Positions 21,544 to 31,519 of a stretch of 64,000 bases of DNA are shown here, one piece after another. The notes below the pieces were generated by a model that saw only the letters and a program-made list of their open reading frames with translations, was not told the origin of the DNA and made no database searches. A program made the translations under genes and the position numbers. The stretch comes from Pseudomonadota bacterium (GTDB lineage Bacteria; Pseudomonadota; Alphaproteobacteria; Rhizobiales; JAKPQE01): positions 1 through 64,000 of the forward strand of contig JAKPQE010000118.1 in assembly GCA_029572955.1 (NCBI GenBank), given 5' to 3'. Every line of letters starts with the position of its first letter. Positions within the stretch are counted from its first letter, which is position 1.

Positions 21544-21747
21544 GTGACCGAAGAAACGGCAAGCAGGGCCGGCGGCACCATCGACCGCAAGCTCCTCGAA
21601 ATCCTCGTCTGTCCGTTGACCAAGACGACGCTCGAATACGACGCCAAGGCGCAGGAGCTGATCAGCCGGGCGGCGAAGCTCGCCTATCCGATCCGCGACG
21701 GCATTCCGATCATGCTCGCCGAAGAGGCCCGCCCGCTCGGCGAGTGA
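21544..21747 (+). CDS. Trm112-family protein
   Basis: 67 residues from a GTG start, 16 bp after the LON gene. Matches the YcaR/Trm112 group: [18 protein letters not shown], then [13 protein letters not shown]. Only one Cys of the usual zinc pairs is kept, as is common in bacterial members. Eukaryotic and archaeal Trm112 activates methyltransferases; bacterial roles are unclear. Confidence 0.88.
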   Translation: MTEETASRAGGTIDRKLLEILVCPLTKTTLEYDAKAQELISRAAKLAYPIRDGIPIMLAEEARPLGE

Positions 21748-21905
21748 GCGGCCGCCGGCTCCGCCGACCGATCCCGTTTCGACAGATATCCCGTCGCAGC
21801 GCCGTCGCTTCGCCGCGCGGCGGTCGATGGCCGTTGTCCGGACCGCCGGGCCGGTTTCCCCTTCGCCCGGAAACGCTTTAGGATCGGCCGCAGGAGGATT
21901 GGGAG

Positions 21906-22367
21906 ATGCGATCGATCCGCACCATCGCGTTGGCCATTGCCGCGATCGCGGCCGGCGCCGGTCTCAGTCTCGGCGATCCCGCCGTCGGCGCGGAGTACCG
22001 GCCGGGCGAGACCTTCCAGCACAATCACTTCATCACCGCCAACCAGTGCGATCTCGAGATCTACAAGGTCACCAAGCACTGGTCGAGCAGCGGCGGCGTC
22101 ATCGAGCGGGCCGAGAACTGGGCCGGCAAGGGCGACGACTGGAAGATGACGGATTATGCCGCGAACCGGCCGATCGGCCATTTCACCTACAACACCAGCT
22201 ACAAGCTGCGCAAAGGCCGGCAGGTCGCGGCGCGCATCGCCTTCCAGACGCGGATCGGACGGGTCGGGCAGGTGACGACGACGGTGGTCTTCTACTATCG
22301 CGGCGCCTGCGTCGGGCCGGGCGGCAAGGCCCAGACCTCGAGCACCGAGACCTCGATCGTGCGCTGA
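21906..22367 (+). CDS. Secreted protein of unknown function
   Basis: 153 residues, ATG behind AGGAG. A signal peptide (MRSIRTIALAIAAIAAGAG) with probable cleavage after VGA is followed by a mature part rich in aromatic and polar residues (FQHNHFITANQCDLEIY, TYNTSYKLRKGRQ). Two cysteines (C48, C136) could form a disulfide in the periplasm. I do not recognise the family. Confidence 0.65.
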   Translation: MRSIRTIALAIAAIAAGAGLSLGDPAVGAEYRPGETFQHNHFITANQCDLEIYKVTKHWSSSGGVIERAENWAGKGDDWKMTDYAANRPIGHFTYNTSYKLRKGRQVAARIAFQTRIGRVGQVTTTVVFYYRGACVGPGGKAQTSSTETSIVR

Positions 22368-22380
22368 CGGCGGATGCCGC

Positions 22381-23625
22381 TCAGAGCGCCTCGCCGCGCA
22401 AGAGGCGCGGCAGGTTGCCGTTGATGCCGGCGGCTTCCTCGATGAAGAACCGCTTCAGCACCGGCAGGCGGTCGACGAGGCCGAGGCCGACGTCGCGGGC
22501 GATGCGCAGGAAGTCGTTGTCGTTGGAAAACAGGCGATTGATGACGTCGGTGACGGCGCCCATCTGCACCGTGTCGAAGCGGCGCCAGCGCTCGTAACGT
22601 TCGAGCACGGCGAGCGAGCCCGGATCGAGGCCGATGCGGCGGGCGTCGACGACGACCTCGGCCAGTGCCGCGACATCGCGGAAACCCATGTTGAGACCCT
22701 GGCCGGCGATCGGGTGGATGCCGTGGGCGGCGTCGCCGGCAAGGGCGAAGCGCGGCTTGACGAAGCTGCGCGCGATCTGCAGGCGCAGCGGGAAGGCATG
22801 GCGCGGGCCGGCGATCTCGAGCGTGCCGAGATGATGGCCGAAGCGGCGCTCGAGTTCGAGGCGGAAGGTCAGGTCGTCGCCCTCGACGAGGCGGCGGGCG
22901 CGGTCGTGCGGCTCGGTCCAGACGAGCGAGGAGCGATTGCCGGTCAACGGCAGGATGGCGAACGGGCCGGCGGGCAGGAAATGCTCCTCGGCGCGGCCAT
23001 TGTGCGGGCGCTCGTGGGCGACGGTGGTGACGATGCCCGACTGGCCGTAGTCCCAGCCGACGGTGCGGATGCCGGCAAGATCGCGCAGGCGCGAGCGCAC
23101 GCCGTCGGCGGCAACGAGCAGGGAAGCGCCGATGCGCCGCTCCGATCCGAGTTCGATCGTCACCGAATCGGCATCGACGTCGAAGCCGGTCACGGTGTCG
23201 GGGGCGACGAAGTCGACCCCGGCGGCGATCGCGCGGTCGCGCAGGGCCTTCACCATCACCGCGTTCGGGACCATGTAGGCGAAGGGCTGGCCGGGCTCGA
23301 CCTCGCCGGCGAAGGTCAGGAACACCGGCCGGGCGACGTCGCCGGTGCGCGAATCGGTGATCACCATGTCGAGGATCGGCTGGGCCTGCGGCTCGATCTC
23401 GTGCCACACGTCGAGCTGTTCGAGCATCTTGGCGGCCGCCGAAGCAATGGCCGAGGCACGCGGGTCGCGGTCGGCGACCTCGACCGGGCGGGCGTCGACG
23501 ACGGCGACGCGGCAGGCCGGGTCGGCATCCTTGACCGCAAGCGCCAGGGCGAGGCCGACATAGTTTCCGCCGGCGACGAGAACGTCGACGCGCTCGTCCG
23601 CCTGTTGCTGCCGATCCCTGGTCAT
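22381..23625 (-). CDS. UbiH/UbiF/VisC-family FAD hydroxylase
   Basis: 414 residues, flavoprotein monooxygenase that hydroxylates the ubiquinone ring. FAD dinucleotide motif VLVAGGNYVGLALA (about 15-28), mid motif LLVAADGVRSRLR, and the second FAD motif GDAAHGIHPIAGQGLNMGF, which is the family signature. The ATG at 23625 fits the family start; an upstream in-frame extension exists but reaches towards divergent tesB. Which ring carbon it acts on cannot be told. Confidence 0.92.
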   Translation of the reverse strand: MTRDRQQQADERVDVLVAGGNYVGLALALAVKDADPACRVAVVDARPVEVADRDPRASAIASAAAKMLEQLDVWHEIEPQAQPILDMVITDSRTGDVARPVFLTFAGEVEPGQPFAYMVPNAVMVKALRDRAIAAGVDFVAPDTVTGFDVDADSVTIELGSERRIGASLLVAADGVRSRLRDLAGIRTVGWDYGQSGIVTTVAHERPHNGRAEEHFLPAGPFAILPLTGNRSSLVWTEPHDRARRLVEGDDLTFRLELERRFGHHLGTLEIAGPRHAFPLRLQIARSFVKPRFALAGDAAHGIHPIAGQGLNMGFRDVAALAEVVVDARRIGLDPGSLAVLERYERWRRFDTVQMGAVTDVINRLFSNDNDFLRIARDVGLGLVDRLPVLKRFFIEEAAGINGNLPRLLRGEAL

Positions 23626-23757
23626 TCGCGTCACTCCGATCACGCTTGACTTACCTTCGGGCGCCTGCTGCAAACAGGGAACCCGCGAAGTCCGGTATTC
23701 GCGCCGGCGCATCCGGCCGCCCGCGTTCGACAGTCTTTATAGGAAAGATCGCGACCG

Positions 23758-24618
23758 ATGTCCTCTGCCGTCGAAAACCTGCTCGGCATCCTCGACCTCG
23801 AACCGCTCGAGCACAATCTCTTCCGTGGCAACAGCCCGCAGGTCGGCTGGCAGCGGGTGTTCGGCGGACAGGTGATCGGCCAGGCGCTGGTCGCCGCCGC
23901 GCGCACCGTCGAGGGCCGCGAGATCCATTCGCTGCACGGCTATTTCCTCAGGCCGGGCGATCCCAAGGTGCCGATCATCTACGAGGTCGACCGGATCCGC
24001 GACGGCAAGAGCTTCACCACCCGGCGGGTCGTCGGCATCCAGCACGGTCACGCCATCTTCTCCATGGGTGCCTCGTTCCAGATCCCGGAGGAGGGCCTCG
24101 AGCACCAGTTCGAGATGCCCGAGGTGCCGCCGCCGGAAAAGCTGCCGAGCGAGGCCGACCTGAAGAAGATGTTCATGCACATGGTGCCCGAGCAGGTGAA
24201 GCGCTACTGGGAGCGCGAGCGGCCGATCGAGTTCCGGCCGGTCGACCTTCTGCAGCGCTATGCCAGCCGCGAGAAGCGCCCGCCTTTCCAGAACGTCTGG
24301 TTCAAGGCGACGGAGCGGCTGCCGGACGATCCGCGCATCCATCAGTGCGTGCTCGCCTACGCCTCGGACATGACGCTGCTCGACACCTCGCTGATCGCCC
24401 ATGGCCGCACCGTGTTCGACAAGGACCTGCAGCTCGCCAGCCTCGATCATGCGCTCTGGTACTATCGGCCGTTCCGGGCCGACGACTGGCTGCTCTACGT
24501 GCAGGACAGCCCGGTGTCGGGCGGCGCGCGCTCGTTCAATCGGGGCAACATCTTCACCCGCGAGGGCGTTCTCGTCGCGAGCGTCGTGCAGGAAGGCCTG
24601 ATCCGCGTGCGCGACTGA
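23758..24618 (+). CDS. tesB: Acyl-CoA thioesterase II
   Basis: 286 residues, double-hotdog thioesterase that hydrolyses acyl-CoA. Conserved blocks: FRGNSPQVGWQRVFGGQVIG, EIHSLHGYFLRPGD, VLAYASDMTLLDTSL (catalytic Asp), LDHALWYYRPFRADDW and the final RGNIFTREGVLVASVVQEGL. Full length for TesB. Divergent from the ubiH-like gene. Confidence 0.95.
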   Translation: MSSAVENLLGILDLEPLEHNLFRGNSPQVGWQRVFGGQVIGQALVAAARTVEGREIHSLHGYFLRPGDPKVPIIYEVDRIRDGKSFTTRRVVGIQHGHAIFSMGASFQIPEEGLEHQFEMPEVPPPEKLPSEADLKKMFMHMVPEQVKRYWERERPIEFRPVDLLQRYASREKRPPFQNVWFKATERLPDDPRIHQCVLAYASDMTLLDTSLIAHGRTVFDKDLQLASLDHALWYYRPFRADDWLLYVQDSPVSGGARSFNRGNIFTREGVLVASVVQEGLIRVRD

Positions 24619-24684
24619 TTTCGCGCTCATCCCACTTCGATCGGCGCCCGGCAGAGGCGGCCGCCCGCCAGCCTCGGGTGCTTC

Positions 24685-25593
24685 ATGCAGGGACCGTCCC
24701 GGACCACCGCCACGCTGATCGGCATCACCGCGGTGCCGATCTGGTCGACGCTCGCCATGCTGGCGGCCGTTGCCGGCAAGATTCCGCCGTTCCAGCTCAA
24801 TGCGATGGCGTTCCTCGTTGCCGGGCTGATCGGCGCGGCGTCGTGGCTGCGCCGGCCCCATGCGATGCGGGCGCTCATCCAGCCGATCGGCGCCTGGGCG
24901 ACGGGGATTGCCGGCCTTTTCGGCTATCACTTTCTCTATTTCACGGCGCTGCAGGGGGCGCCGCCGATCCCGGCGAGCCTCATCAACTACCTCTGGCCGC
25001 TGCTGATCGTCGTCTTCTCGGCGCTGCTGCCGGGCGAGAAGCTCGGCTGGCACCACATGCTCGGCGCGGCGATGGGGCTCGCTGGCACGGTGGTGGTGGT
25101 GACCGGCGGCGGCGGCGTCGCCATCGCGCCCGAACACGTTCCGGGCTATCTCGCGGCGTTCGGGGCGGCGCTGTTCTGGTCGAGCTATTCGGTGCTGTCG
25201 CGGCGCTTTTCGGCGGTGCCGACCGATGCGGTCACCGGCTTCTGCCTGGCGACGGCGCTCCTCAGCCTCGTCTCGCATCTGGCGCTCGAGACGACGGTCT
25301 GGCCCGAGACATGGGCGCAATGGGCGGCGGTCTTCGGCCTCGGTCTTGGTCCGGTCGGCGGCGCGTTCTATTTCTGGGACTACGGCCTCAAGCGCGGCGA
25401 CATCCAGGTGATGGGCGTTTCGGCCTATGGCGCGCCGCTGCTGTCGACGCTGCTCCTCATCGTCTTCGGCTATGGCGCGTTCACGCTGCCGGTGGCGCTC
25501 GCGGCGCTGCTGATCACCGGCGGCGCGCTGATCGCGGCCAAGGACATGCTGTTCAGGAAGCGCCGGCTCAGAAGTGGTCCTTCCGCGACCTGA
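24685..25593 (+). CDS. EamA/DMT-family transporter
   Basis: 302 residues with about ten predicted helices in two EamA repeats (for example SLINYLWPLLIVVFSALLPGEKLG and FYFWDYGLKRGDIQVMGVSAY). Members export amino acids or other metabolites; substrate not predictable. Its last 26 bp overlap the convergent gloB gene. Confidence 0.9.
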   Translation: MQGPSRTTATLIGITAVPIWSTLAMLAAVAGKIPPFQLNAMAFLVAGLIGAASWLRRPHAMRALIQPIGAWATGIAGLFGYHFLYFTALQGAPPIPASLINYLWPLLIVVFSALLPGEKLGWHHMLGAAMGLAGTVVVVTGGGGVAIAPEHVPGYLAAFGAALFWSSYSVLSRRFSAVPTDAVTGFCLATALLSLVSHLALETTVWPETWAQWAAVFGLGLGPVGGAFYFWDYGLKRGDIQVMGVSAYGAPLLSTLLLIVFGYGAFTLPVALAALLITGGALIAAKDMLFRKRRLRSGPSAT

Positions 25594-26341
25594 TCTCGGC
25601 AAAGACCTCCCAATCCTTCGCCGCCTCGAGGCCGAGCGCCTTGCGGATGCCGGCGTCGCGGGCGCGCAGGAACGGATTGGTCGCCTTCTCCTGCGCCATC
25701 GTCGTCGGCAGGGTCGGATGGCCCTCGCGGCGCAGCTCGACGACGCGTTCGAGCCGCGATCGGAGCACCGGGTTGTCGGGGTCGACGGTGACCGCGAACT
25801 TGGCGTTGGAGAGCGTGTATTCGTGGCCGCAATAGACCAGCGTGTCGTCGGGCAGGGTCTCTTGCAGCCTGTCGAGGCTCTGCCACATCATTTCGGGCGT
25901 GCCCTCGAAGACGCGGCCGCAACCCATGGCAAAGAGCGTGTCGCCGACAAAGGCGACGCCGCCCCCGGGGCACCACCAGGCGAGGTGGCCGAGGGTGTGG
26001 CCCGGTACGGCGATCGCCCGGAGCGCGGCCTGGCCGAGGGCGAAGTCGTCACCGTCGGCGACAGCCTCGTCGAGGCCCTCGATGCGGTGGGCATCGCTCG
26101 CCGCGCCGACGACGCGGCAGCCGGTTTCGGCCTTCAGCTTCGGGATGCCGCCGATATGGTCCCAGTGGTGGTGGGTGACGATGACGTGGCTGAGGCCCCA
26201 GCCGGTCTCGGCGACGGCGGCGAGCACCGCGTCGGCATCGGGCGCGTCGATCGAGGCGGTCGCGCCCGAGACCGGATCGTGGACGAGGACCCCGTAATTG
26301 TCCGAGAGACAGGGGAACATGTGGACGTCGAGCACGGACAT
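25568..26341 (-). CDS. gloB: Hydroxyacylglutathione hydrolase (glyoxalase II)
   Basis: 257 residues, metallo-beta-lactamase fold. The metal motif is THHHWDHIGG (H57, H59, D61, H62), with further ligands in VPGHTLGHLAWW and FVGDTLFAMGCGR, and YCGHEYTLSNAKFA. The C-terminal glutathione-binding region ends with NPFLRARD. It hydrolyses S-lactoylglutathione to lactate and glutathione. Confidence 0.96.
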   Translation of the reverse strand: MSVLDVHMFPCLSDNYGVLVHDPVSGATASIDAPDADAVLAAVAETGWGLSHVIVTHHHWDHIGGIPKLKAETGCRVVGAASDAHRIEGLDEAVADGDDFALGQAALRAIAVPGHTLGHLAWWCPGGGVAFVGDTLFAMGCGRVFEGTPEMMWQSLDRLQETLPDDTLVYCGHEYTLSNAKFAVTVDPDNPVLRSRLERVVELRREGHPTLPTTMAQEKATNPFLRARDAGIRKALGLEAAKDWEVFAEIRSRKDHF

Positions 26342-26516
26342 ATGGGTCTCCCGGCGTTTGGGCGTTGTCCTGCCAGGTTAGCGCGATCCGCGCGGCCCCG
26401 CACCCCCGAGGCGGGGGCGGTCGGGGCGCCGATTCGCCTTTGCCCCTTCCGCCGCTTGCATCCCGGTCATATCTCCGCGTTATGATCACCGGGCCGCCAA
26501 GGGATTTCCCGCCGCC

Positions 26517-27254
26517 ATGCATCTCGACGTCATCGATCTCAGGAATTTCTACGCCGGGCCGCTCGGCGCCATGGCACGGCGCGCCCTCGGCGAACGGCTC
26601 GTCGCGCATTGGGGCGACGTTACCGGCATGGCGGTGCTCGGCGTCGGCTATGCGACGCCCTATCTGCCGGCGCTCTCCGACGGTGCCGAGCGGGTGATCG
26701 CCTTCATGCCGGCAACACAGGGCGTCGTCGGCTGGCCGGTGCTCGGGCCGAACGCCTCGGCGCTCGTCGACGAGACGGCGCTGCCGCTCAACGATGCGAC
26801 GATCGACCGGGCGCTCGTCGTGCACGGGCTCGAAATGTCGGAATCGCCGCGGCTTTTCCTGCGTGAGCTGTGGCGCGTGCTGGCGCCGGGCGGGCGGGTG
26901 TTGATCGTCGTGCCGAACCGGCGCGGCCTCTGGGCCCATACCGACAAGACGCCGTTCGGCCACGGCAGGCCGTTCACCCGGTCGCAGCTCACCGATTTCC
27001 TGCGCGAGGCGATGCTCTCGCCGAGCGCCTGGTCGGATGCGCTGCACATGGTGCCCGCCGCCAACCGCACGCTGATCGGCTCGGCCGGCCTCTTCGACCG
27101 GATCGGCCGCGTCGCCTGGGCGAGCTTCGGCGGCGTCATCATCGTCGAGGCGACGAAGCAGGTCTATCGCGCCCTGCCGGCCGGCGAGAAGGCGCGCGGA
27201 CGCCTGGCGCTGCGCCCGGTGCTGGCGCCGCCGGCCGCGCCGCGTCGTCCCTGA
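26517..27254 (+). CDS. SAM-dependent methyltransferase
   Basis: 245 residues, class I methyltransferase. SAM-binding motif I is VLGVGYATPYLP (about 40-51); the post-I acidic position is less clear. A later ALVVHGLEMSESPRLFLRELWRVLAPGGRVLIV block is typical of Methyltransf_11. Two divergent features with gloB and gene order next to chorismate mutase are common in Rhizobiales. Substrate unknown. Confidence 0.85.
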   Translation: MHLDVIDLRNFYAGPLGAMARRALGERLVAHWGDVTGMAVLGVGYATPYLPALSDGAERVIAFMPATQGVVGWPVLGPNASALVDETALPLNDATIDRALVVHGLEMSESPRLFLRELWRVLAPGGRVLIVVPNRRGLWAHTDKTPFGHGRPFTRSQLTDFLREAMLSPSAWSDALHMVPAANRTLIGSAGLFDRIGRVAWASFGGVIIVEATKQVYRALPAGEKARGRLALRPVLAPPAAPRRP

Positions 27255-27384
27255 GCGCGGTCCCGGGGCGATTTCGCGGTTTCCTTTTGATTTCGGCGCG
27301 TGCCTTTCCTATGAATACGCGCCCGCGGCGCCGCGCCATCGCGTCCGGACCCGCGGCACAAGGACCTTTGACGGCACGAACGAC

Positions 27385-28221
27385 ATGGCTTCCGAGACGC
27401 CGAAGACCGAACGCAGCCTCGACGACCTGCGCCGGGAGATCGACAGGATCGATGCGGACATGCATCGCCTGCTGATCTCGCGCGGCGAGATCATCGACGA
27501 GCTCATCGCGGTCAAGAAATCGAGCGAGACGGGCTCGGCCTTCCGGCCGGCGCGCGAGGCCTCGATGCTGCGCCGGATCGCCGAGCGCCATCACGGCATC
27601 CTGCCGCTCGACACGGTCGAGAGCATCTGGCGGGTCATCATCTCGACCTTCACCTATGTGCAGGCGCCCTATTCGGTGCATGTGGCGACAGACGGGCCGG
27701 AGATGCGCGACGTCGCCCGGTTCCATTTCGGCTTCACGGTGCCGCTCGTCGTCCATGCCGACGCCAACGAGGCGATCGCCGCGGTGATCGCGGCCAAGGG
27801 CGACCTCGGCCTCATCCATGCCGGCGAGCACAACGACGATCCCTGGTGGGACGGCCTCGCCGACGCGGCGGCGCCGAAGGTCATCGCCCGGCTGCCCTTC
27901 GTCGAGCGGGCCGATCATCCGGCCGGACGGCAGGTGTTCGTCGTGGCGCGGGCGGCGGCGGACGCGGCGGCGACCGATGTGGTGCTTTTCGCCGTCCATG
28001 GCGACGGCGTCCGCCGCGATGCGGCGGCCCTCGCCGCGGCCGGGTTCGAACTCGTCGACTGGTCGGACGCCGGCGCGGCGGCATCGCTGCTCGTCGCGGC
28101 GAGCGGTTCGCTCGCCACCGACCAATCCGCCCGCCGTCTCGGCGAACATTTCGGCGCGGGCGCGCGCGTTGCCCTCGTCGGCAGCCACGCGGCGCCGTTC
28201 CGCGTCGGCGCCACCGGCTGA
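27385..28221 (+). CDS. Chorismate mutase (AroQ type) with C-terminal extension
   Basis: 278 residues. Residues about 10-95 are an AroQ chorismate mutase: LRREIDRIDADMHRLLISR, EIIDELIAVKKS and LPLDTVESIWRVII. It converts chorismate to prephenate. The remaining 180 residues do not show prephenate dehydratase motifs; they have two alpha/beta-like halves and may regulate the enzyme. It heads a cluster with hisC and tyrA, so it supplies prephenate to TyrA. Confidence 0.9.
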   Translation: MASETPKTERSLDDLRREIDRIDADMHRLLISRGEIIDELIAVKKSSETGSAFRPAREASMLRRIAERHHGILPLDTVESIWRVIISTFTYVQAPYSVHVATDGPEMRDVARFHFGFTVPLVVHADANEAIAAVIAAKGDLGLIHAGEHNDDPWWDGLADAAAPKVIARLPFVERADHPAGRQVFVVARAAADAAATDVVLFAVHGDGVRRDAAALAAAGFELVDWSDAGAAASLLVAASGSLATDQSARRLGEHFGAGARVALVGSHAAPFRVGATG

Positions 28222-28251
28222 TCGAACATTTTCCAAGAACGGATGAGATCC

Positions 28252-29361
28252 ATGACCGCCAGCAAGACCCGTCCCGAGCCCCATCCCGGCGTGCTGAAGA
28301 TCGCCGCCTACGTGCCCGGAAAATCGACCGCCACGGGCGGCAGCAAGCTGCACAAGCTGTCGTCGAACGAGACGCCGCTCGGCGCGAGCGCGGCGGCGCG
28401 GACGGCGTTCGGTTCGGTCGTCGATCACCTCGAACTCTATCCCGACGGTTCCTCGACGGCGTTGCGCGAGGCGATCGGCGAGGTGCTCGGCCTCAACCCG
28501 GCGCGGCTCGTCTGCGGCGCCGGTTCCGACGAGCTGCTGCACCTGATCGCGCAGGCCTATATCGGCCCCGGCGACGAGGGCATCTTCACCGAGCACGGTT
28601 TCCTCGTCTATCGCATCGCGATCCTCGCCGCCGGTGGCGAGCCCGTGGTGGTGCCGGAGAAGAACCTCACCGCCGACGTCGATGCGATTCTCGCCGCCGT
28701 CACCGAGCGCACGCGCGTCGTGTTCCTCGCCAATCCGAACAATCCGACCGGCACCTATCTGCCGATGGAAGAGGTGCGGCGGCTGCATGCCGGCCTGCCG
28801 GGCAACGTGCTCCTCGTGCTCGACGCGGCCTATGCCGAATATGTGCGGCGGAACGACTACGAGAGCGGCATCGAGCTCGTCGCGACCAGCGACAACGTGG
28901 TGATGACCCGCACCTTCTCGAAGATCCACGGCCTTGCCAATCTGCGCCTCGGCTGGACCTACGCGCCGGATCACATCGCCGATGCGCTGAACCGCATCCG
29001 CGGTCCGTTCAACGTCTCGGGTGCGGCGATCGCGGCCGGTGTCGCGGCGATCCGCGACCGCGCCTTCGTCGCCTCGGCGGTCGATCACAACGAGCGCTGG
29101 CTGCCGTGGCTCACCGCCGAGCTCGAGAAGCTCGGCCTCAGCGTCACGCCGAGCGTCGGCAATTTCATCCTCATCCACTTCCCGGACGAGGCGGGCAAGC
29201 GCTCGGCCGATGCCGATGCTTTCCTGCTCGATCGCGGCCTCGTCCTGCGCCGGGTCGACAATTACGGCCTGCCGCGGGCGCTGCGCGCCTCGATCGGCAG
29301 CGAGGAAGCGAATCGCGACCTCGTCGCGGCGCTCGGCGAATTCATGGGCAAGGGCAAATGA
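28252..29361 (+). CDS. hisC: Histidinol-phosphate (aromatic) aminotransferase
   Basis: 369 residues, fold-type I PLP enzyme. Substrate/PLP marks: [10 protein letters not shown] near 30-40, [25 protein letters not shown], and the PLP lysine K224 in [15 protein letters not shown]. Two ATGs are possible, 28243 and 28252; I prefer the second ([10 protein letters not shown]). Between chorismate mutase and tyrA it may act on prephenate or phenylpyruvate as well as histidinol phosphate. Stop overlaps the tyrA start by ATGA. Confidence 0.93.
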   Translation: MTASKTRPEPHPGVLKIAAYVPGKSTATGGSKLHKLSSNETPLGASAAARTAFGSVVDHLELYPDGSSTALREAIGEVLGLNPARLVCGAGSDELLHLIAQAYIGPGDEGIFTEHGFLVYRIAILAAGGEPVVVPEKNLTADVDAILAAVTERTRVVFLANPNNPTGTYLPMEEVRRLHAGLPGNVLLVLDAAYAEYVRRNDYESGIELVATSDNVVMTRTFSKIHGLANLRLGWTYAPDHIADALNRIRGPFNVSGAAIAAGVAAIRDRAFVASAVDHNERWLPWLTAELEKLGLSVTPSVGNFILIHFPDEAGKRSADADAFLLDRGLVLRRVDNYGLPRALRASIGSEEANRDLVAALGEFMGKGK

Positions 29362-30308
29362 CCGACGACAAACCGCTCATCGGGCGCCTCGCGCTCGTCG
29401 GCATCGGCCTCATCGGTTCCTCGATCGCGCGGGCGGCGCGGGTCAACGGCCTTGCCGGCCACATCGCGATCTCGACACGGCGGCAGGAGACGCTCGACCG
29501 GGCGGCCGAGCTCGGCCTCGGCGACAGCTATCATCTCGACGCGGCCGAGGCGGCCAAGGACGCCGATCTCGTCATCGTCTCGGTGCCGGTCGGCTCGAGC
29601 GGCGCCGTCGCCGAGGCGATCGGGCCGGTGCTGAAGGCCGGGGCGATCGTCTCCGACGTCGGCTCGGTGAAGGCCTCGGTGGTGCGCCAGATGCAGCCGT
29701 ACCTGCCCTCGCACGTCAATTTCATCCCGGCCCATCCGGTCGCGGGCACCGAGCATTCCGGTCCCGACGCCGGCTTTGCCGAGCTCTTCCAGAACCGCTG
29801 GTGCATCCTGACGCCGGTGCCGGAGGCCGATCCGGAAGCGATCGACCGTCTCGCCGCGTTCTGGCGCGGCATGGGCGCCAATGTCGAGACGATGACGCCG
29901 GAGCACCACGACCTCGTGCTCGCCGTGACGAGCCACGTGCCGCATCTCATCGCCTACAACATCGTCGGCACCGCCGACGACCTCGAGGCGGTGACGCAGT
30001 CGGAAGTGATGAAGTTCTCGGCCGGCGGCTTTCGCGACTTCACCCGCATCGCGGCCTCCGATCCGACCATGTGGCGCGATGTCTTCCTCCACAACAAGGA
30101 GGCGGTGATCGAGATCCTCGGCCGGTTCACCGAGGATCTCATCGCGCTGCAGCGGGCGATCCGCTGGGAGCAGGGCGACATCCTCTTCGACCTGTTCACC
30201 CGCACGAGGGCGATCCGGCGCGGCATCATCGAGGCCGGCCAGGAAACGGCGGCGCCGGACTTCGGCCGACCGCACGGCAAGCCGGCCGAGGGCGACAAGA
30301 GTGCCTAG
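29358..30308 (+). CDS. tyrA: Prephenate/arogenate dehydrogenase
   Basis: 316 residues. NAD-binding motif G15-I-G17-L-I-G20, then [23 protein letters not shown], the substrate His in [17 protein letters not shown], and [13 protein letters not shown]. It oxidises and decarboxylates prephenate or arogenate in tyrosine synthesis. No ACT domain. The ATG overlaps the hisC stop. The open frame running upstream of this ATG is a shadow. Confidence 0.94.
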   Translation: MTDDKPLIGRLALVGIGLIGSSIARAARVNGLAGHIAISTRRQETLDRAAELGLGDSYHLDAAEAAKDADLVIVSVPVGSSGAVAEAIGPVLKAGAIVSDVGSVKASVVRQMQPYLPSHVNFIPAHPVAGTEHSGPDAGFAELFQNRWCILTPVPEADPEAIDRLAAFWRGMGANVETMTPEHHDLVLAVTSHVPHLIAYNIVGTADDLEAVTQSEVMKFSAGGFRDFTRIAASDPTMWRDVFLHNKEAVIEILGRFTEDLIALQRAIRWEQGDILFDLFTRTRAIRRGIIEAGQETAAPDFGRPHGKPAEGDKSA

Positions 30309-30329
30309 CGCCCGCCTCGGGATCGGGTC

Positions 30330-31361
30330 TCAGTAGAGCGGCGGCAGCTCGGAAATCGTGAGCGGTCCGAGGTTCACCCGGCCGGCGTCGAAGCGCAGCT
30401 TGGCCGCGCGGGCCGGGCGGCCTTCGAGTTCGCTCGCCGGGCCGAGCAGGGCCGTGCCGAGGGTCGCGAGGATATTGCCGTTGCCGCCGAGCAGTTTCTC
30501 GATGCCGGCGATATTGGCATCGATGTTGCCGACGAGGCGTCCCGATCCGTCGAGGCGCAGGCGGCCGGTGCCGGCGGCGAGGAATCCCGAACCGACGGCA
30601 AGGCGCGCCGCGACGATCTCGAGGGCGCCGTCGGCGGCCTGCCAGCGCTTCAGGAAATCGCTCTGGCGGCGGGCGCCGATCGCGGCGCCGAGGACGTTGC
30701 GGGCGGTGGTGTCGGCCGAGAGGGCGAGCGGCGGCAGGTCGTGGCCGGCGCCGTCGGAAAGGACCAGTTCCTCGGCGGTGAGGGCGAGATCGACATCCTC
30801 GGGTCCGGCATCGGGGCCGGCCGCCGGGCGGCCATGGAATTCGAGATGGCGGGCCGCGAGGCGCGCCGGGCGCTCGACGCCGCTCTCGGCGATGGCGAGA
30901 TCGTCGAAGACGGCCGAGGCGCGGTCGATGTTGAGGGTCGCAAAGCCGATGCTGCCCTCGGTCGCGGTCCAGGTCGCGTCGTAAAGGGCGCCGGTCGCCG
31001 GATCGCGCAGGGTCGCCGGGCCGTCGAGGAAGGAGACGAGCTTCAGCGGCTGCCAGATCATGCCGACGAGGCGCAGGCGCTCGGCGGCGAACTCGATGTC
31101 GCCGGCGCGGGCGACGACGAGACGGGGCTTTGCGCAATCGACCTCGAAGCGGAACGGATAGCCGGCGATGCTGCGCTCGGCGCAGGTGAAGACCGTGCCG
31201 TGTTCGGCGAGACGGGCGAGATGGCGCTGCAGGCGCGCGTCGGCGCGGCCGGCAAGGAAGTTCCAGGCGACGGTCCAGCCGACCGCGACGGCGACGAGGA
31301 GCGCGGCCAGAACGACATAGCGCATCGTCGCGTTGCGGGGCGCGGGGCGGGTCTCGGACAT
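30330..31361 (-). CDS. DUF2125 protein
   Basis: 343 residues from an ATG behind GAGGAG. One N-terminal membrane anchor (YVVLAALLVAVAVGWTVAWNFLA), then a periplasmic beta-rich part beginning RADARLQRHLARLAEHGTVFTCAERSIAGYPF, the pattern of alphaproteobacterial DUF2125. The function is unknown. Convergent with tyrA. Confidence 0.85.
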   Translation of the reverse strand: MSETRPAPRNATMRYVVLAALLVAVAVGWTVAWNFLAGRADARLQRHLARLAEHGTVFTCAERSIAGYPFRFEVDCAKPRLVVARAGDIEFAAERLRLVGMIWQPLKLVSFLDGPATLRDPATGALYDATWTATEGSIGFATLNIDRASAVFDDLAIAESGVERPARLAARHLEFHGRPAAGPDAGPEDVDLALTAEELVLSDGAGHDLPPLALSADTTARNVLGAAIGARRQSDFLKRWQAADGALEIVAARLAVGSGFLAAGTGRLRLDGSGRLVGNIDANIAGIEKLLGGNGNILATLGTALLGPASELEGRPARAAKLRFDAGRVNLGPLTISELPPLY

Positions 31362-31519
31362 CGTCGGCTCCTCGAATCGGGGGTCGCGGGCGCTTGCGCG
31401 GCGCTGGGTTCTTGCCGGCGCCGGTGGCTCCTGATAGGCGCTTTCCCTGTCCGACGGCAAGCGCCTCGAGGCACGGCGCCATCGGCGCGATCGACACGCG
31501 AAGGATCGGGACACGGGAA